Shown here piece by piece: positions 33,805 to 47,096 of a stretch of DNA of 64,000 nucleotides. Position 1 is the stretch's first letter. Each line of letters starts with the position of its first letter. The notes under the pieces were generated by a model that made no database searches, was not told the DNA's origin, and saw only the letters and a program-made list of their open reading frames with translations. The stretch comes from Cyanoderma ruficeps. Taxonomy: Eukaryota; Chordata; Aves; Passeriformes; Timaliidae. The translations under genes were made by a program, and so were the position numbers. Location of the stretch: positions 1,961,117 through 2,025,116 of the forward strand of contig VZDJ01000010.1 of NCBI GenBank assembly GCA_008694505.1. The letters run 5' to 3'.

Positions 33805-36800
33805 TTAGGGGAAAGGGTTCCGAGTTGTTCTGTGTTGTGTATTGTGCTAGTCAGATCCATAATCCACATGGAGCCTCACTCTGACCCAGATCATTCCCCT
33901 TCCCTAGAAAAGAAGTGCTGGTGTAGAGAGGGGAAGTCCCACTCCACACAGAAAAACTTCCTTATATGGCAAACAGAAGACTCTCCACTGGTGGACTATC
34001 AGAATTAAAACTGATAAAAAATTCAAGCAATTCTAACAGTCCTTGTGTCCATAAAACCATCATTTGTTGTTGTGTGAGTTTTATAAATTCTAGCTTACTT
34101 TTAAGACTATTTTCTGCAAGAGAAGACATACAAACTATATTGTTGATGGATCATATTTTTCATGGTGGTTGAATGACAAATTGTGTCTTCTCCAAAGAAT
34201 TTTGGTATATTTACCTCAAAAATGAGAGCAGAATTTTTTTTAATTAAATTCATGTTTCCAAACAATATACAAGGAATAATTTATTTAAGTAGTCACTTCT
34301 ACTGCTTGACCAATAATAAATACATGAAAAAACTCAATTTTGCATGGTGGTATTATGTAGTTCAGCAAGTTAAAAAGCAAGATGAATTGTATTTGATATG
34401 TTGTACAGTTTGGTTAAGTAAATTGATATCAGTAAGTCTCCCCTCACTTCCCATTTGCATGAACACAGAGGATTTTTCTTATTCAGGTAAGCTTGAGGCA
34501 AACAGTGCCACAGTTGCCATATTCATCTTCATTTTGAACATCTATATTCCCTCTTTTGTGCTTACTTCTTGAAATCCCTTGGTTCCCTTCCAACTCACAG
34601 ATGGGCACAAAGCACCTTGGCTTTCCACCTCCTGCTCTGCTATTGCTTAAGAACTTACCCCCACTGCATCCTAATTAATGAGGATATTGCTGACGGACAC
34701 AGATAGCAGAACGAGAGGTAAACGAGTTTTGCATTAAACTGTGTGTTTATAGATTTAAATTGCTGAATATTCTTAAAACTTGTGCTAGTGAAAAGCTTAC
34801 TGCCTCTGTCCTTGTAGAGTTGTTACGTGTGCATCAAATCAATCTAGGTAGCTGAAAGGATTCAAAGTGCCTTGGCAGATACAAAGTGAGTTGGGAAGCA
34901 TTAGACCTCTTAGATGGCAGATACAAGAGAGGAGGAGAAACTGGTAGCAAAGGGATTGATGGTAATCTGAGGTTTACCACCCCCCCAGCATCTCTAATGT
35001 GTTGAATGCTCTAAAAATGATTTTCACAGGGCACTGAGGTGCTATTGGGGGAAATCAGCAAACTGGTAGTAGTAGAACTAGGTTTAAAACCTTAGATCCA
35101 CCATGAGGCAGTCTTGGCTGTGCTTTTTCAGCCATCTGTGCTCATTTGTTAACCCCTGGGGAGGCTTGTCGCTCCTATAATTTTTTAGCATCCGTCATGA
35201 AAAAGTTTCAGTTATTAGAAGCTAAGGGGGAAGACAGAATACAGAGCCCTTATTGCTGTCAGTTTAAGATAATTTTCTATCATGTTTCTATATAAGTTAT
35301 GGGAATGATATGTTGTCATTTTTAAAATGTTATGGAATTGGAGGAAGTCAAGCCATTCATTTAAAAGAGGGGCAGACAAAACATGCAAAACATGTAGAGA
35401 GTGTATCTGAAGAGGCTGGAGAACTGCAAAAAATTTACCATGGGAGGAGGTTTTTTCTTCTTCCATCCATTCATAGATTTGTTTTTCTCTCCTTCTAATG
35501 GTTTTTCTCTCTTTCTATCTTCTTCCAGAGCCAGGTCTTCTTTCAGGTGCAGCTTCTGTTTACAACCAGTTGCCATTAACATGCCATAAGGACAAAAATA
35601 TAGGCTTTGAATGAAGTCTGTCCAGCTTCTGCAATAAAGACCTGGTTGAAAGTAGGTTTCCTGAAGGGGAATCTTGACCTGACAATCCTATTTAAACAAT
35701 CCTGTTTTCTCTGTCAAGATTATCCTCTTTTTCCCTTTTTCACTCCCCAAGTGATTTGATACCGTTGTTTTCCTTCTCAGCTCTCTGAGTTTCATGAGTT
35801 TGACACAGCATTAAAAGCATTTGTGCTTTGTCTATGACAATAAACATCAGAAAAATTGCCACAAATGCTCCTGTAATAAACTGCCATTAAATACAGCTGC
35901 ACCTTTTTGGATGTGGGAGGGAGGACGGCCATGGCTCTCATCTGAGCTGAGGATAAGCCCACTGGCTTGTGCAGGAGCGAGACGAGGGACCAGATTTGCT
36001 CAGCTGTGTTTATCCTCCCGCCTACACGTGTGCCATGCAAGCATCCCACCAGCTGAACATCAGGCTAATCAAAACAATATAAAGTCCATGAATCCCAACC
36101 AGCTGCAGCCAGGCCTGTCATGCCTCTGCCATTATTATTGTTGTTTCAATTTATAAAATTGGCCTCTGCTGATGACCCTGATTGCAAATGCTTTTCCTTT
36201 AGCTTCTCTGCAGCTCCCGTGTCCAGGGGCCATTCTACATGTGACAACTCTGCAATCCCACCTCAGTGTGCTCTGCAGCCCCACCCTGAATCCTAGGGCT
36301 CTGAAGGCAGTGGGTTCCCATCATTCCTCCTGCCACTGGTGTCTTTGAGCTGCAAACGAATTCAAGAACCTCCCCAGAGAGGCTTTTGAGCTGATCAAAA
36401 ATAAAACACACCATATGCTGCTGCGTGAGCTCACTGTGACTGCATTGGTGGCTTTACTAAAATTTCTGTGCCCTTGGTACCCATTGTCTATTTCCAGTTG
36501 GGCTGACAGGGGGGTTTTACCTATTTCTCACAGCCCTGCAGAACCTGGCTGTTATGGGACCCTCCACCTGACTCATGGGCATTTCTCATGCAGAGTCATC
36601 CCAATGGACTGCTAGTGCATTCTCCCACTACTGGAAAAAAACAGTGTTGCTCAATACTGTCTGTTGACTTTTGCTGGATTAACTGGACCTCTGGACTTCG
36701 GAGGAAATGGTATGGCTCTTCCTCTCACTGTTAGAAACTGAGAGCACAGTTTAGGGTTTTCAGTGCAGGAACCAATGATATGCGTGCTCCAAAACTCATC

Positions 36801-37159
36801 CCAGCTTTTTGAAATGTATCAATTAGTTCACAGAGAATAAAAAGGGTAAAAAGTGAACAGTAAGGCATGTTGAAATTGGAACTAGGTGATACACAAAGAG
36901 CCTAAACCAGAACCTGTGAACGTCCCTTGCTCAGGCAGGGCTGCTCTGAGCATCATGTGGTCTGTTGGTCTTACACTGTGGGAAAGAAGAAGCTGGTCCT
37001 GTTCTCTGGCCCACCATATCCTGCAGTTGTTGCTTTTGATAGAAAGGAGGCTAGTGTGAATGTGAGAAATCTCACCCTTTTTGTGATTCCAGGATGGGAA
37101 GTGCTTCTTCCTCAGCAGTAGCTGTCTCTGCTACTATGGCCAGGCAGTGAGGTCCTGCT
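33805..37159. other. Unique stretch, nothing recognised
   Basis: No transposable element is recognised in 3.4 kb. A pyrimidine-rich tract lies at 35449-35530. A 129-codon open frame at 34183-34572 is AT-driven and lacks motifs. Confidence 0.45.
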
Positions 37160-37743
37160 GCTTGGGGGTGTTGGTGAGGGAGAAGCCCAACATGATCCAG
37201 CAAAGAGTGATTGCAGATCAGAAAGCCAGCTGTGTCCTGGGCTACATCCAAAGCAGCATGGCCAGCGGATTGAGGGAGCGGATTCTGTCCTTCTGCTCTG
37301 CTCTGCCCAGATCCCACCTGGAGTGCTGCATCCAGCTCTGGGGTTCCCAATGTAAGCATGACATGGACCTGTTTCAGCAGATCCTGAGGAGGCTGGAAGA
37401 TTGATCTGAGGGCTGAAGAACCTTTCCTGTGAAGGCAGGGTGAGAGAGCCTGTATAGTCTGGGGAAGAGAAAGCTCTGTAGAGACCTTATAGCACCTTCC
37501 AGTACACAAAAAGAGCCCATAAGAAAGCTGGAGAAGGGCTTTGTACAAGGGCATGTAGTGATAGGTCAAAAGGGAATGGTTTCAAATTAAGAGGTAGGTT
37601 TATGTTAGATGTTAGGAAGGAATTCTTTACTGTGAGGGTGGTGAGGCACAGAAAAACATTGCCCAGGTAAGTTGTCAGTCTCCACCGCTGAAACTGTTCA
37701 ACACCAGGTCGGATGGGGCCAACCCAAACCATTTTATGATTCT
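37160..37743 (+). mobile_element. CR1 LINE, 5' truncated 3' part
   Basis: The sequence starts in the end of the RT ORF: LGVLVREKPNM (TGCTTGGGGGTGTTGGTGAG), KASCVLGYIQSSMAS, RERILSFCSALPRSHLECCI and QLWGSQCKHDMD. It continues through the 3' region and ends at CCAACCCAAACCATTTTATG near 37743. One part of the coding region is still open for 85 codons (37147-37404), but the copy lacks the endonuclease and most of the RT. It is diverged from the other copies in this window. Confidence 0.92.
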
Positions 37744-40700
37744 TAGAGGAAAGGAGAAACATGAGTACTAGAAATAGAAGTTAAGGTCTAGTACAGCTGT
37801 TGGCACTGGTTGCAGCATTTTCCCTCTCTTCCACATCTCTCCGTAATTCTTTCCCACCCATTTCCCACTGCCAAAATCCTAGCTGGTGCTGTGAACAGAC
37901 CTCAACCTTCACCCCATGAAGGTGACATGAAATCATGCCTAATGCTTCCTTGTGCCCAAAGGCTTAGGCACTAAATGGCACTGAAGGAAAGCTCTTTGCA
38001 CTGCCTTTATGTCCTCTCTATGATCCAGTATGATTCCAGCTCTTGGAGCTATTCTGATCAAGGGTCTGCTCTTCTTCTGTATAACTGGTATAAGAAGTCA
38101 GATACTATAGTAAAGAATAATTTACTCCCCCCAGTCCGGTCTCATGCTGGACTACGATAAAGGTACTTCCTCAGTGTTAATATTTGTGCAAGGTTATTTG
38201 GTGTATATGAAGCAAAGCATGGAGATCATTCACTTAAAAGCACATATGGGAACTTGCTAATTTCTCTGAAGGTTTGGCCACTTTCATCTGTGTGCTCCTG
38301 GTTTGCATCTGATTTTTATTTCAGACACATGCATCAGAACACTCTGGATGCTGCCTAGAAACCTGGTTTTAATGAAAACAACCATCTATATATCTCATTC
38401 TGAAGACATCTACTGGAAATTTTTTCTCCTCTTCCCATGATTTTTTAAAAGTCTTAAAAATATTCTATTTAATCCTGTTTTTCACATTTGTAACTATCAT
38501 GTGAATGGATCTGTTGAAACATTTCCTTTTCCCCCCTCCCTTTTCCATTTTACTTGGGTGGTATTAGCACTGCATGGTTCTGGCCCTGACAATGTGTCCC
38601 ATTCTCGGAAGGTGCCCTATTTCCACAGTGTCCCATCGCTCTGTTGAGGTTAGTGATGGGTTTTACCTCCAGCAGCTCTTTAGAAGAAAGCTTAAATTGG
38701 CAGATAGGGCAGGACCTCAGACAGAATGCTTTTGTGACCTGCCTCTGAGACACTTTCGAGGTAAGCCCTCATCTGTGGCCACACCAGGATTTATTCAAGT
38801 CACCATAAAACAAAACTGCTACTAAAAATCCCACTCTCTTTAACAGACTTGGATTGCTTTTTCATTTATAGGTCTGGGTCCAGAAATGCAAATTGTCTCT
38901 TCCCTGCCACTGGTCCTGAGGTAGGGTTGGAACTCTGCTGTCCTCCTCTTGTCTCCTCTAGGTGATGTGGAGACTCACTCTTGTCTTTTTGTTGATTGTG
39001 CAGTCTGCTGTCCTCAACAGAAGCCTCAGCCCCTGTTGCCTGCATCAAGCTCTCTAGAAGCTGAAAATCAGCAGGGATTTTCTCTACAGGACAGGAGATG
39101 GTACATCCCATTGTGGATTCAGTTAGCTGCTGAGCTTCAAACCTGTATTTCAAAAGTATGCTTCGATGTGCTTAGCTTATTTTTGTTCTTCCTCTGATCT
39201 TTTAAAAATACTTGTTCTTTAGTTATATATAGCAGAGTATAGTCTCCATAGTCAGATCAGACAAACTGCAGAGAATGTTTGCTCTTGGGTTATTTATAGA
39301 GCTCTTAGCAGCACTGTCCCCTTGCCCTTTTTTGTACAAAGTTGGGGCATGCTGGGCTGAAAACATGACCTTATTCTCTGGGTATGCAGAATGGCCATTT
39401 GGAATCCCCTTTTTAACAAAACTTGTGTTTGAAAAGGAAATAATATATTTGCAGGTACAAATTTCTCAGTTCCTGTGCCTGGTTGGGTCACATGCATACA
39501 GTGAGGTGTGATACATGCATACAGAGCTCAGGAGGTTTTCATAAATCTTGTAATAGTTGCACATATTCTCCATCAATATCAATAGACTCCTGCTTCATGA
39601 TCTCTGAGCTACACAGCTGTTAGGATTGTCAGACAATCTGGGTATGTAATCTTTTGGGTAGTGGTGTCAATGTGAGTATTCGATATGCAATACATTTACA
39701 AAACATGGCTACAGGAGTTTTTATCATTCATCCAAATAATGTATTTTCATTAAAGCTTAAGGCAAACACAGATGCCTTGTAATTGATTAAAATGGATAGT
39801 TTTTTGTCATTAAAATATACACATACTATGAATAGTCTATAATTTTCCCATTGGTCTTCCCAGATGGATGAAATATGAAATATTTCCTTCTTCTCTGCTA
39901 GCCTTCCCCTTTTTTCTCAGTTTTGTAGAGCATGCATAATTAATACTTACCATTAACAATATTCTAGTTCCCTAAAATAGCTAAGATCAATGGATATAGC
40001 ATGACATCAATTTTTGTATCAAATTAAAAGACCTTAGGAGCGCTGACTTTCATTCTGTCATTTTCACTGTATGTTATTCAAAGAGAAATGTCAAAATTTT
40101 CATTTACATGAGAAGGCCATAAATACATGGGAGAAAATCCTTGCAGGGAAATCTGGTTGCTCCAAATGTTAGGTCAAACTTGATAATTTTTACACAAGTT
40201 CTTTATTAAAAAGGGCTTAGTGATCTACTGTGAAAGGGAGTGTAAGCTCATTACATACACAAGGTCGCTGTATCTTTTTCCCAAACATTGGCTCAACTGT
40301 GATATCTTGTATTGTTACAAGTATCATGTACCATGGAATGACTTAGTTATCCCACAAAATTTAAAATGAATGTTTAATACAATCAGCAAGTAAAGCAAAC
40401 AAGCCTGTTGGACAAAAAATAGCTTCCAAAACCTTTTATCCAGACACTATTAAAACTTCTTAGACAAGATAGTGCAGAGCTCCCCACAGCAACTGCTATC
40501 TGCCCTAGGAACTGGAGGAATCATCAATACTCTTGGCAACTGCAAAACATAGCTACTTGCATATCAACAGCATTCTGCAAAATTAATAGATCACATTAAT
40601 TCTTGGTGTGACTCCAACTCAGATTATTGATGAATACCACTGATGAATACGGACAAATTGTGTTAATACTTACTAAGTAGGAGAATAGTGAAAATCAAGG

Positions 40701-43561
40701 TCCATAGCAGGAAAATCCAGTCAGTGGAATATGGCTAGGAATTGTTGCTGAATGAGGTGGGATTTGTGGAAAGGAGGAAAGAATGAAGAGAGGAGAAAGA
40801 ACAAAAAAAAATTCCTGTTTTGCATTGAGAGAATGGTGTTCATGCATGTTCCATTTCTTCTAGAATGTTCTGTAGGATTAGAATAAAGAAAACACACCCA
40901 AAGACCCTTTTAAGATGGATTTCTCTTCCTGACTGCCAGTTTTAAGCTTTACCTTCTTCCCTTTCCCTTCAGAACCTGATATTGTAGGCAATGCATCTGA
41001 AGAAGCACGTGTGTGTCAGAAATACATGGGATCATCTTTCTCTAATATATGCTCAGTGCTAAGCCCACTGGGTTTATACTTCTCTTTGGTGTCTGTGGTG
41101 CTCGGGCTCTCTCAGAGCCCTAGGACCTCTCTTGGGCAATTACTTCTTGCAGGGATTAATTAATTCAACTTCTTGGGTACCTGGATTTAAATCATGGTGG
41201 TCCATGTCTGTCAGGCTGTCAGGTAACTTTCCCCTGGCCCTTAGCTTTCCACAATGTATCGCCTGCATGCAGCATCTTCCAGGTGGTCTGCATTTCCCCT
41301 TGTTACGTCTTCCACCTTCTCCCTGTGGAGACAGCTCACTGTTGGGAATTTAGGATAAAATTCCCTGCAGCATCAAGATGCTGCTTGAGAGGAAATGAAA
41401 GCAAAAATTGTTTTTTCTAGTGAGATATTAAGTCAGGTGTTATTTGCAGTACTAGAAACATGTAAATTAAATGTAAATTGTATTTTTAATCTAAGACTAG
41501 ACAATAAATACCTTCCCACTCCCTAATAATTTCCTCAGAGACACCTTAGAGGTCTCCCAGCTCCTGCAGCCAGGGTCCAGACCTGCCTGCTGTGGTGCTC
41601 CTTTTCTTCCTTCAGAGCAGTTTTGGAAAGCTGTCACCAGGGTGGAGCAGAAGAGCCTCCTCACCTGCTCCTTTCCTCCCCTTGGCCTCCACCTGCTGCT
41701 GAAGTGCACCCAGGGAGGCTGTGACTTCTGTGTGCAGCCATCATCTTCATGCTGATTATCATTCAGAGGCCTTTCTGTTTTTTCTGCACCACCCATCTGG
41801 TCCCTGTTTCCTCCCAGGAAATTTCCATGTGCAGCCCCAGCCACTCCTCCCTGCCCAGACCAGGCATCTGTTGAAGCTCAGGGCTGCTGGCGGATGTCTG
41901 TGTCCCCAGGTGTCACCTCAATGGCACAAGTGGTGGGCTGCACATGAGGCTGTAACTACTCTGTCTGCATCTCTGCTCCATCTACACACTCAAAGAATTT
42001 TCTGTCACAGAAACTTGCACGACTTAAAGCTGAGTAAATGTGATCTTTCAGAGAGATTTTCTGTTGTTACATTTTGGGTTCTTAGACATGGTCACATTAT
42101 GTTTAAATCAAGTTGGCACAGATGAGGGAACTAAGTAATTATTCATCATCCTGCCAGCAGTGGCTTTCCTTACTACACACAAAGTGCTCCTTTATAGAAG
42201 ATTAAAGCACATTGTTTCTGGTTAGGAAGCCCTTTCCGATTCACTGAACATCATTGCCAAATCTTGAAATAGTTGTATTTGTAGAGACTTGAAATGTCTA
42301 ATTTCAGTAAGCACAATAAGCAGATCCATACTTCTCACCAGCATGCCTAAAACAACATACTTTATTTTAGGGACCGTAGCAAAATCAACAGCTTTAGAAA
42401 ATTAAATTACCCCTTTGCTGAAAACCTTCTGTTGCAGACATGGCAATAGCTCACAAGTTAGATAATGAATTACATATTGCTTTTAGACAGTGCCTTTAGC
42501 AAATTTTATAGGAAAGGATCAGATTTACAGTAGGTCAGTGCAAAACCATGACCAGAGTTCTGTCCCTGGGTGTGTTTCCTTCTCTTACTTTACCTAACTT
42601 TTATCTTGTATCTGTAAGCATAGAAGTTTCTTTGTAAAAGTTTGTAGGCATAACCATCTAACTTTTATATTGTATTTGGACTTTCAAGGTTAAACGTAGC
42701 AGAGAGACATTAAGGGGTATGGAGGGAATCCCAGTGTATCTGGCTTCTCATTGGCTTTCGGGGGGTGTGTTGCTTTAAGACCAGTTTGAGCCCACCAGAA
42801 ACTCAGTCATTCTCATTCAGTTTTGGTCTACTTTGTATTTTTATTGACTAGGTAAACGTAGCATGCAGCAAAAGGGAGTTATATTAAGATGAAAAATGCA
42901 CAAAAATATTACTAAATAATTTACATAACTTAGGTTCCCAAAATTGGGCTAGATCTCTCAAAAGGGCAGACATTCTCCTAAATGTAGATACATTTTTGTT
43001 CTAGCAATGCGTGAAATACTGTGAGATTAATTTTACTCACAGCATTTCAGTCTTTCTACTTCTAGCAGCAACCAAAACAGGAGTGCAGAGGCAGAAAAAC
43101 TGATTGCTCAGATAAATTCAGCGGCATGTGGAAAATACAGTGCACTATAGCTGTACTGCAGATAAAGAAAGGAGCACAGAAAACAAAAAGGATCAGAGAG
43201 GAAAAAATTTTTGTGGGAGAAAGCCCTGCCTAGCAGACCAACTTTATAGTCTTTTCACTATCCCATCATGCAGGTAACAAACTCCAGCCTAGAGGGGATT
43301 GGGATACTTGAGGGCATAGAAACTGCCACACTGCTGTCCAGATAAATTGTCTTAACCTGTGTACAGAAGAGCTTGCAAACCACATTGTATTGCTTGGTTG
43401 GGAGTTATTGGTCAGGCACATTGGATTGTCTAGACAGCAAATGCCCGTGTTCTGAGGGAATGCACTGAAAAATGGCAAAGGCTCCAGTACTTCCAGTTCA
43501 ACTTTTTCTCCCTGGTGCTAGGAAAAATAGAAAGATACATACAGAACAATGCCTACAATTT
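37744..43561. other. Long unique stretch
   Basis: No transposable element is recognised in 5.8 kb. An exon-like segment at 38676-38760 is described in the findings. A GC-richer patch at 41560-41960 gives open frames of 115-134 codons on opposite strands without motifs. The sequence around 39700-40700 is strongly AT-rich. Confidence 0.45.
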
Positions 43562-44410
43562 CCTGGATCAGCTTGAGAAGTGGGCCCATGCAATTGGGAA
43601 TCTCATGCAATTTAATGAGACCAAGTGCAAGGTTCTGCACCTGGGCTGGGTGAGAAGTGATATCAGCACAGGCTGGGCATGAACAGCCCCAGAGCAGCCC
43701 TGTCCAGAAGGACTTGGGGGTGCTGGTGGGTGAGAGCCTGGACATGCCCCAGCCATGGCACTCACAGCCCAGAGAGCCAAACGTGTCCTGGGCTGCATCC
43801 AGAGCCCCGTGGGCAGCAGGGGAGGGAGGGGATTCTGCCCCTCTGCTCTGCTCTGCTCTGCTCTGCTCTGCTCTGCTGAGACTCCATCTGCAGCACTGCA
43901 TCCAGCTCTGGGATCCCATGACAAGGAGGGGCATCAACCTGGACATCAACCTGGTAGAGTGAGCCCAGAGGAAAATCATGAAGATAGAGGGATGGAACAT
44001 ATCTCCTATGAGAAATGCTGAAGGAGTTGAGTTCATATGGCTTGGAAAAGAGAAGGTTTTGGGTGCCATGGTTGTGGCCTTCCAATACCTGAAGGGAATC
44101 TACAAGGCAGACAGAGACTCTCCACAAGAGCATATAGCGACAGGACAAAGGGAAATGGCTTACAAATGAAAGAAAGTAGGTTTAGATTAAGTATTAGGGA
44201 AAAAAAATTCTTTACTGTGAGGTTGGTGAGGCATTGGAACAGGTTGCCCAGAGAAGTTGTCAATGCCCCATCCCCAGAAATGTTTAAGGCCAGGTTAGAT
44301 GGAGCTCTGAAAAACTGATCTAGTGGAAGATATCCCAGCCCATAGTAGAGGACTGGAACTAGATGATCTTTAAGGTCCCTTCCAACCCTGGTCTTTCTAT
44401 GAACCTGTGA
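43562..44410 (+). mobile_element. CR1 LINE, 5' truncated 3' part, with pentamer expansion
   Basis: The copy begins at CTGGATCAGCTTGAGAAGTG, CR1 'LDQLEKW', and runs through KCKVLHLG, the DLGVLVGESLDM region, and RLHLQHCIQLW. It reaches CAATACCTGAAGGG and the tail GGTCCCTTCCAACCC...TTTCTATGAACCTGTGA at ~44410. Its 162-bp block 43659-43820 is nearly identical to 53393-53554 in the CR1 at 51330-54108. The rest of the two copies is far more diverged. A (CTCTG)7 run at 43841-43875 expands a motif normally present two or three times. All open frames on either strand here are shadows of the repeat. Confidence 0.94.
43841..43875 (+). repeat. (CTCTG)7 pentanucleotide microsatellite
   Basis: Seven perfect CTCTG units in a row, grown from the CTCTGCTCTG motif of the CR1 coding region. 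The copy at 53577-53587 has only about two. Confidence 0.95.
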
Positions 44411-46842
44411 AACTATGATACAACGAATATTTGAGTTGCAAGGAAAGTAGACTGTTTTCAGGCTCCACTTTGTCCAGTGATAGCACAGTTTCATAATTTT
44501 TTGTTATTGGGGCTCCTAGGAGTTGCCAAGAAATCCAACAAAATTTATGTGATTACCTGCTTGAGAGACTAGCTGGTGCTAACTGATGTTAGTTACTCAT
44601 TTTCACAATGCAAATGCACACTTTAAAAGGAACACCTTTTAAAATCCTTTTTGAACAGTTAGGACTTGGAGATGGAGCAAACACAATGATTTGTCCAGCA
44701 AGATTAATATTGATGCAAGTGAAGGGTACTAAACCACTTCCGAGAGGGATTTAAAAATTTGTATTCTAAATTCACCTTCCTTTCCCAGTGTTCTTCTGTC
44801 ACATACTCTTTATTTTAATTAATATTGGGTGATGCAGAAACAAGGAGAAGGCTAAATATAAAGGAAAAGAGGAGATGGCTTTTCAATGGCACATTTCTCA
44901 GAAAGGAATTGATCAGTTATGGTGTCCCATCCTTCTTTTTGCTAACAGGCTCCAGAATTCTTAAATTCATCGTTCTCACATGCTTTCATTATTTTGTTTT
45001 AACCTTGCCATTTCTTGTCCTGTCTGTTCATCTGCTTGTCTGGCTGTGCTTCAGCTTGTATGCTTGTATAATAAAAATGGTCTTCTGTCTGTTTTGTTTT
45101 TATTTTCATTTCCTCTGCTCTTCAGCAGAGTCTAGTCTTCTTTCTTCTTTAACTGAAACCTTCAAGTCATAGTCAGTTGTGAAGAGGAGGAAAAAATGGC
45201 CTCAGCTTCAGTTTTGGTTCAGGACAAGTTTCCAGTGTGATCTGCTGGAAGGAGGGTAGGAGGATGGACACAAATCCTCCTGTGGTGTTATATGTTTCCT
45301 CTTAATACTAACTGCATTTAATATATTGGACATGACTAAAGAAGGAATTGATGGAGCAGCAGTGAGAGGGGCTGAAGCAGATGTTTAAGGGAGCAGGTCA
45401 TGTGCTCCAAAATCTGCTTTTCAATGTTGTCCCAGTAGGAAAGGAGGCTCGCATGAGTGGTTCCTGGATCTGAATCTTTCCATCCATGAGCCCTGCTGTG
45501 GCTCTACATGACTCCTTCTCACCCAGCAGCAGAAGGTCCCTGGCATTCCCCAGCAGTAAGGTTGCCCTTGCATTCAGCGATAGTTACACCCTTGAACTGC
45601 CCGCTACTGCTGCCACAGAGATTGTTTTGCTTCAGGTGTGGGCTTGTAACTTCACTAAGCCCTTTTAATTTTTTCTTGTTGGCTACCTTCTGCACATCTA
45701 GGTAATTGATATTGAACAACCACCCAATCAATTTTTGAAGTAAAGGCTTTTTGGAAATAGTTTAAATTTTTTTTTCTTTAATTACTCCCACACTTCTCTT
45801 GAAACCTTTCAGCTGTGATATCCATGTTCCTGGGGAAGGTAATGAAGCAGAAGTCCTGTATAAAAGTATTTCTTTCTGTCTTGCAAAAAAAAGAATGTGC
45901 TGGTGTCCTTCTCCCTGCAAGTCTAGCTCAAACACACTTTGTTTAAGGAAATTCTTACTTGTTTACACTTCAGAAAGACCCCAATACTTTAACAGCTGTG
46001 TATACCAGCAATCTTATATTATAGACTCATGGGGACTCTCGATTATGTACACGAATAACAGCTGATCCTGGCCGTTGATTAATAGTCCAATATTTCCACC
46101 ATCATAACAATTAAAAATAATTCCATGAGCAGTAAATAATTCTTAGGTTGCATATGTTTAAAGTGATTAGAAAATTTAAAGCAAAGTAACTTGTTTCTGC
46201 TGGGGCCTTCCATAGTCCTGCAATAGCATGCATTGTTAGAAGCACAGCAGGGATGTCTTCTTGCTTACATCAGCTTTATCTAAGCTCCCCAATAGCTCAA
46301 TTATGGTAGTATTTGAGAGCTCACCTGCCTCTCTGTGTGTGATCAGGGGAGGGTGGAGGGTGAGTAGTCAGCATATACAGATAAATGGCAACAGCCAAAT
46401 TTATAAAAAAAAGGAGATGTAGGAAAAGAAGTGTTAAGGAAGCCATCTGAGATCACACCAGAAGTCACTAATAAGAATTAATTGGGGAATTAAACCACTG
46501 TTTCACAGATACTAAGTTATCGCCTGAATCAGCAGCAGTGAGTCTTCCTCTTGGTCTGAATTTTGCCATCATTCAATTGGCAGTAACACACTGAGACTAG
46601 GAAACAAACCATACTGTATTATATGTCTCTTAGGTAGTTTTTAAAGGACTGTAGCTTTGTAGAAGAAGTGTGGCTCTTTATTGCAATGTGGTCATGACTT
46701 AGCAGGGCCAGTGCAGCACCTGGATAAGGACATCTTGTTGCATGAGAATGGTTGCCAGATTTTTGTGAGAATTTCTTAACCCTCTTTCAGTAGAAGTATA
46801 GTACCCTTATTCAGCATCTGTTGTATTGCATTTGTGTGGCCA
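44411..46842. other. Unique stretch, nothing recognised
   Basis: No element is recognised. Open frames of up to 115 codons (44825-45172 +) have no known motif. Confidence 0.45.
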
Positions 46843-47096
46843 GATTTTGGTAGTGGGGGTGCTACAGGGGTGGCTTCTGTCAGAAGCTGTGAGAAGCTTC
46901 CCCTATGTCCTGCAGAGCCAATGACAGCTGGCTCCAAGATGAACCTGTTGCTGGCAAAGGCCAAGAAAATCAGTGATGGTGGTAATGCTTCTGTGATAAT
47001 ATATACAAGAAAAAAAAAAAGAAAATGAGAGTTATTGCAAAGATGTAATTGTGGCCAGAAAACAGAGGAACAATTATGCAAACACCAGGGTCAGTG
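46843..47096 (+). mobile_element. Avian ERV LTR, left part (interrupted by CR1)
   Basis: The wording TGGTAGTGGGGGTGC, GGGGTGGCTTCTGT, AGAGCCAATGACAGCTGGCT, ATCAGTGATGGTGG and CTTCTGTGATAATATAT matches a widespread avian LTR that I know from bird genomes but cannot name with certainty. The TATA-like GATAATATATACAAG is at 46996-47010. The left boundary is approximate. The LTR breaks off after CACCAGGGTCAGTGA where a minus-strand CR1 is inserted, and resumes at ~47511. Confidence 0.65.

Noticed and set aside
34578..34600. CCCTTCCAACTCACAG as a CR1 3' tail
   Set aside because: The octamer tail and the upstream CR1 words are missing; a short chance match.
38550..38753. Minus-strand frame with a CPIC word suggesting a RING or zinc finger
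   Set aside because: Only one CxxC pair is present and no further spaced Cys/His ligands follow; chance.
43518..44494. Open frames of up to 183 codons on the minus strand, with AEQSR repeats
   Set aside because: Antisense shadows of CR1; the AEQSR repeat is the reverse reading of the (CTCTG)n run.
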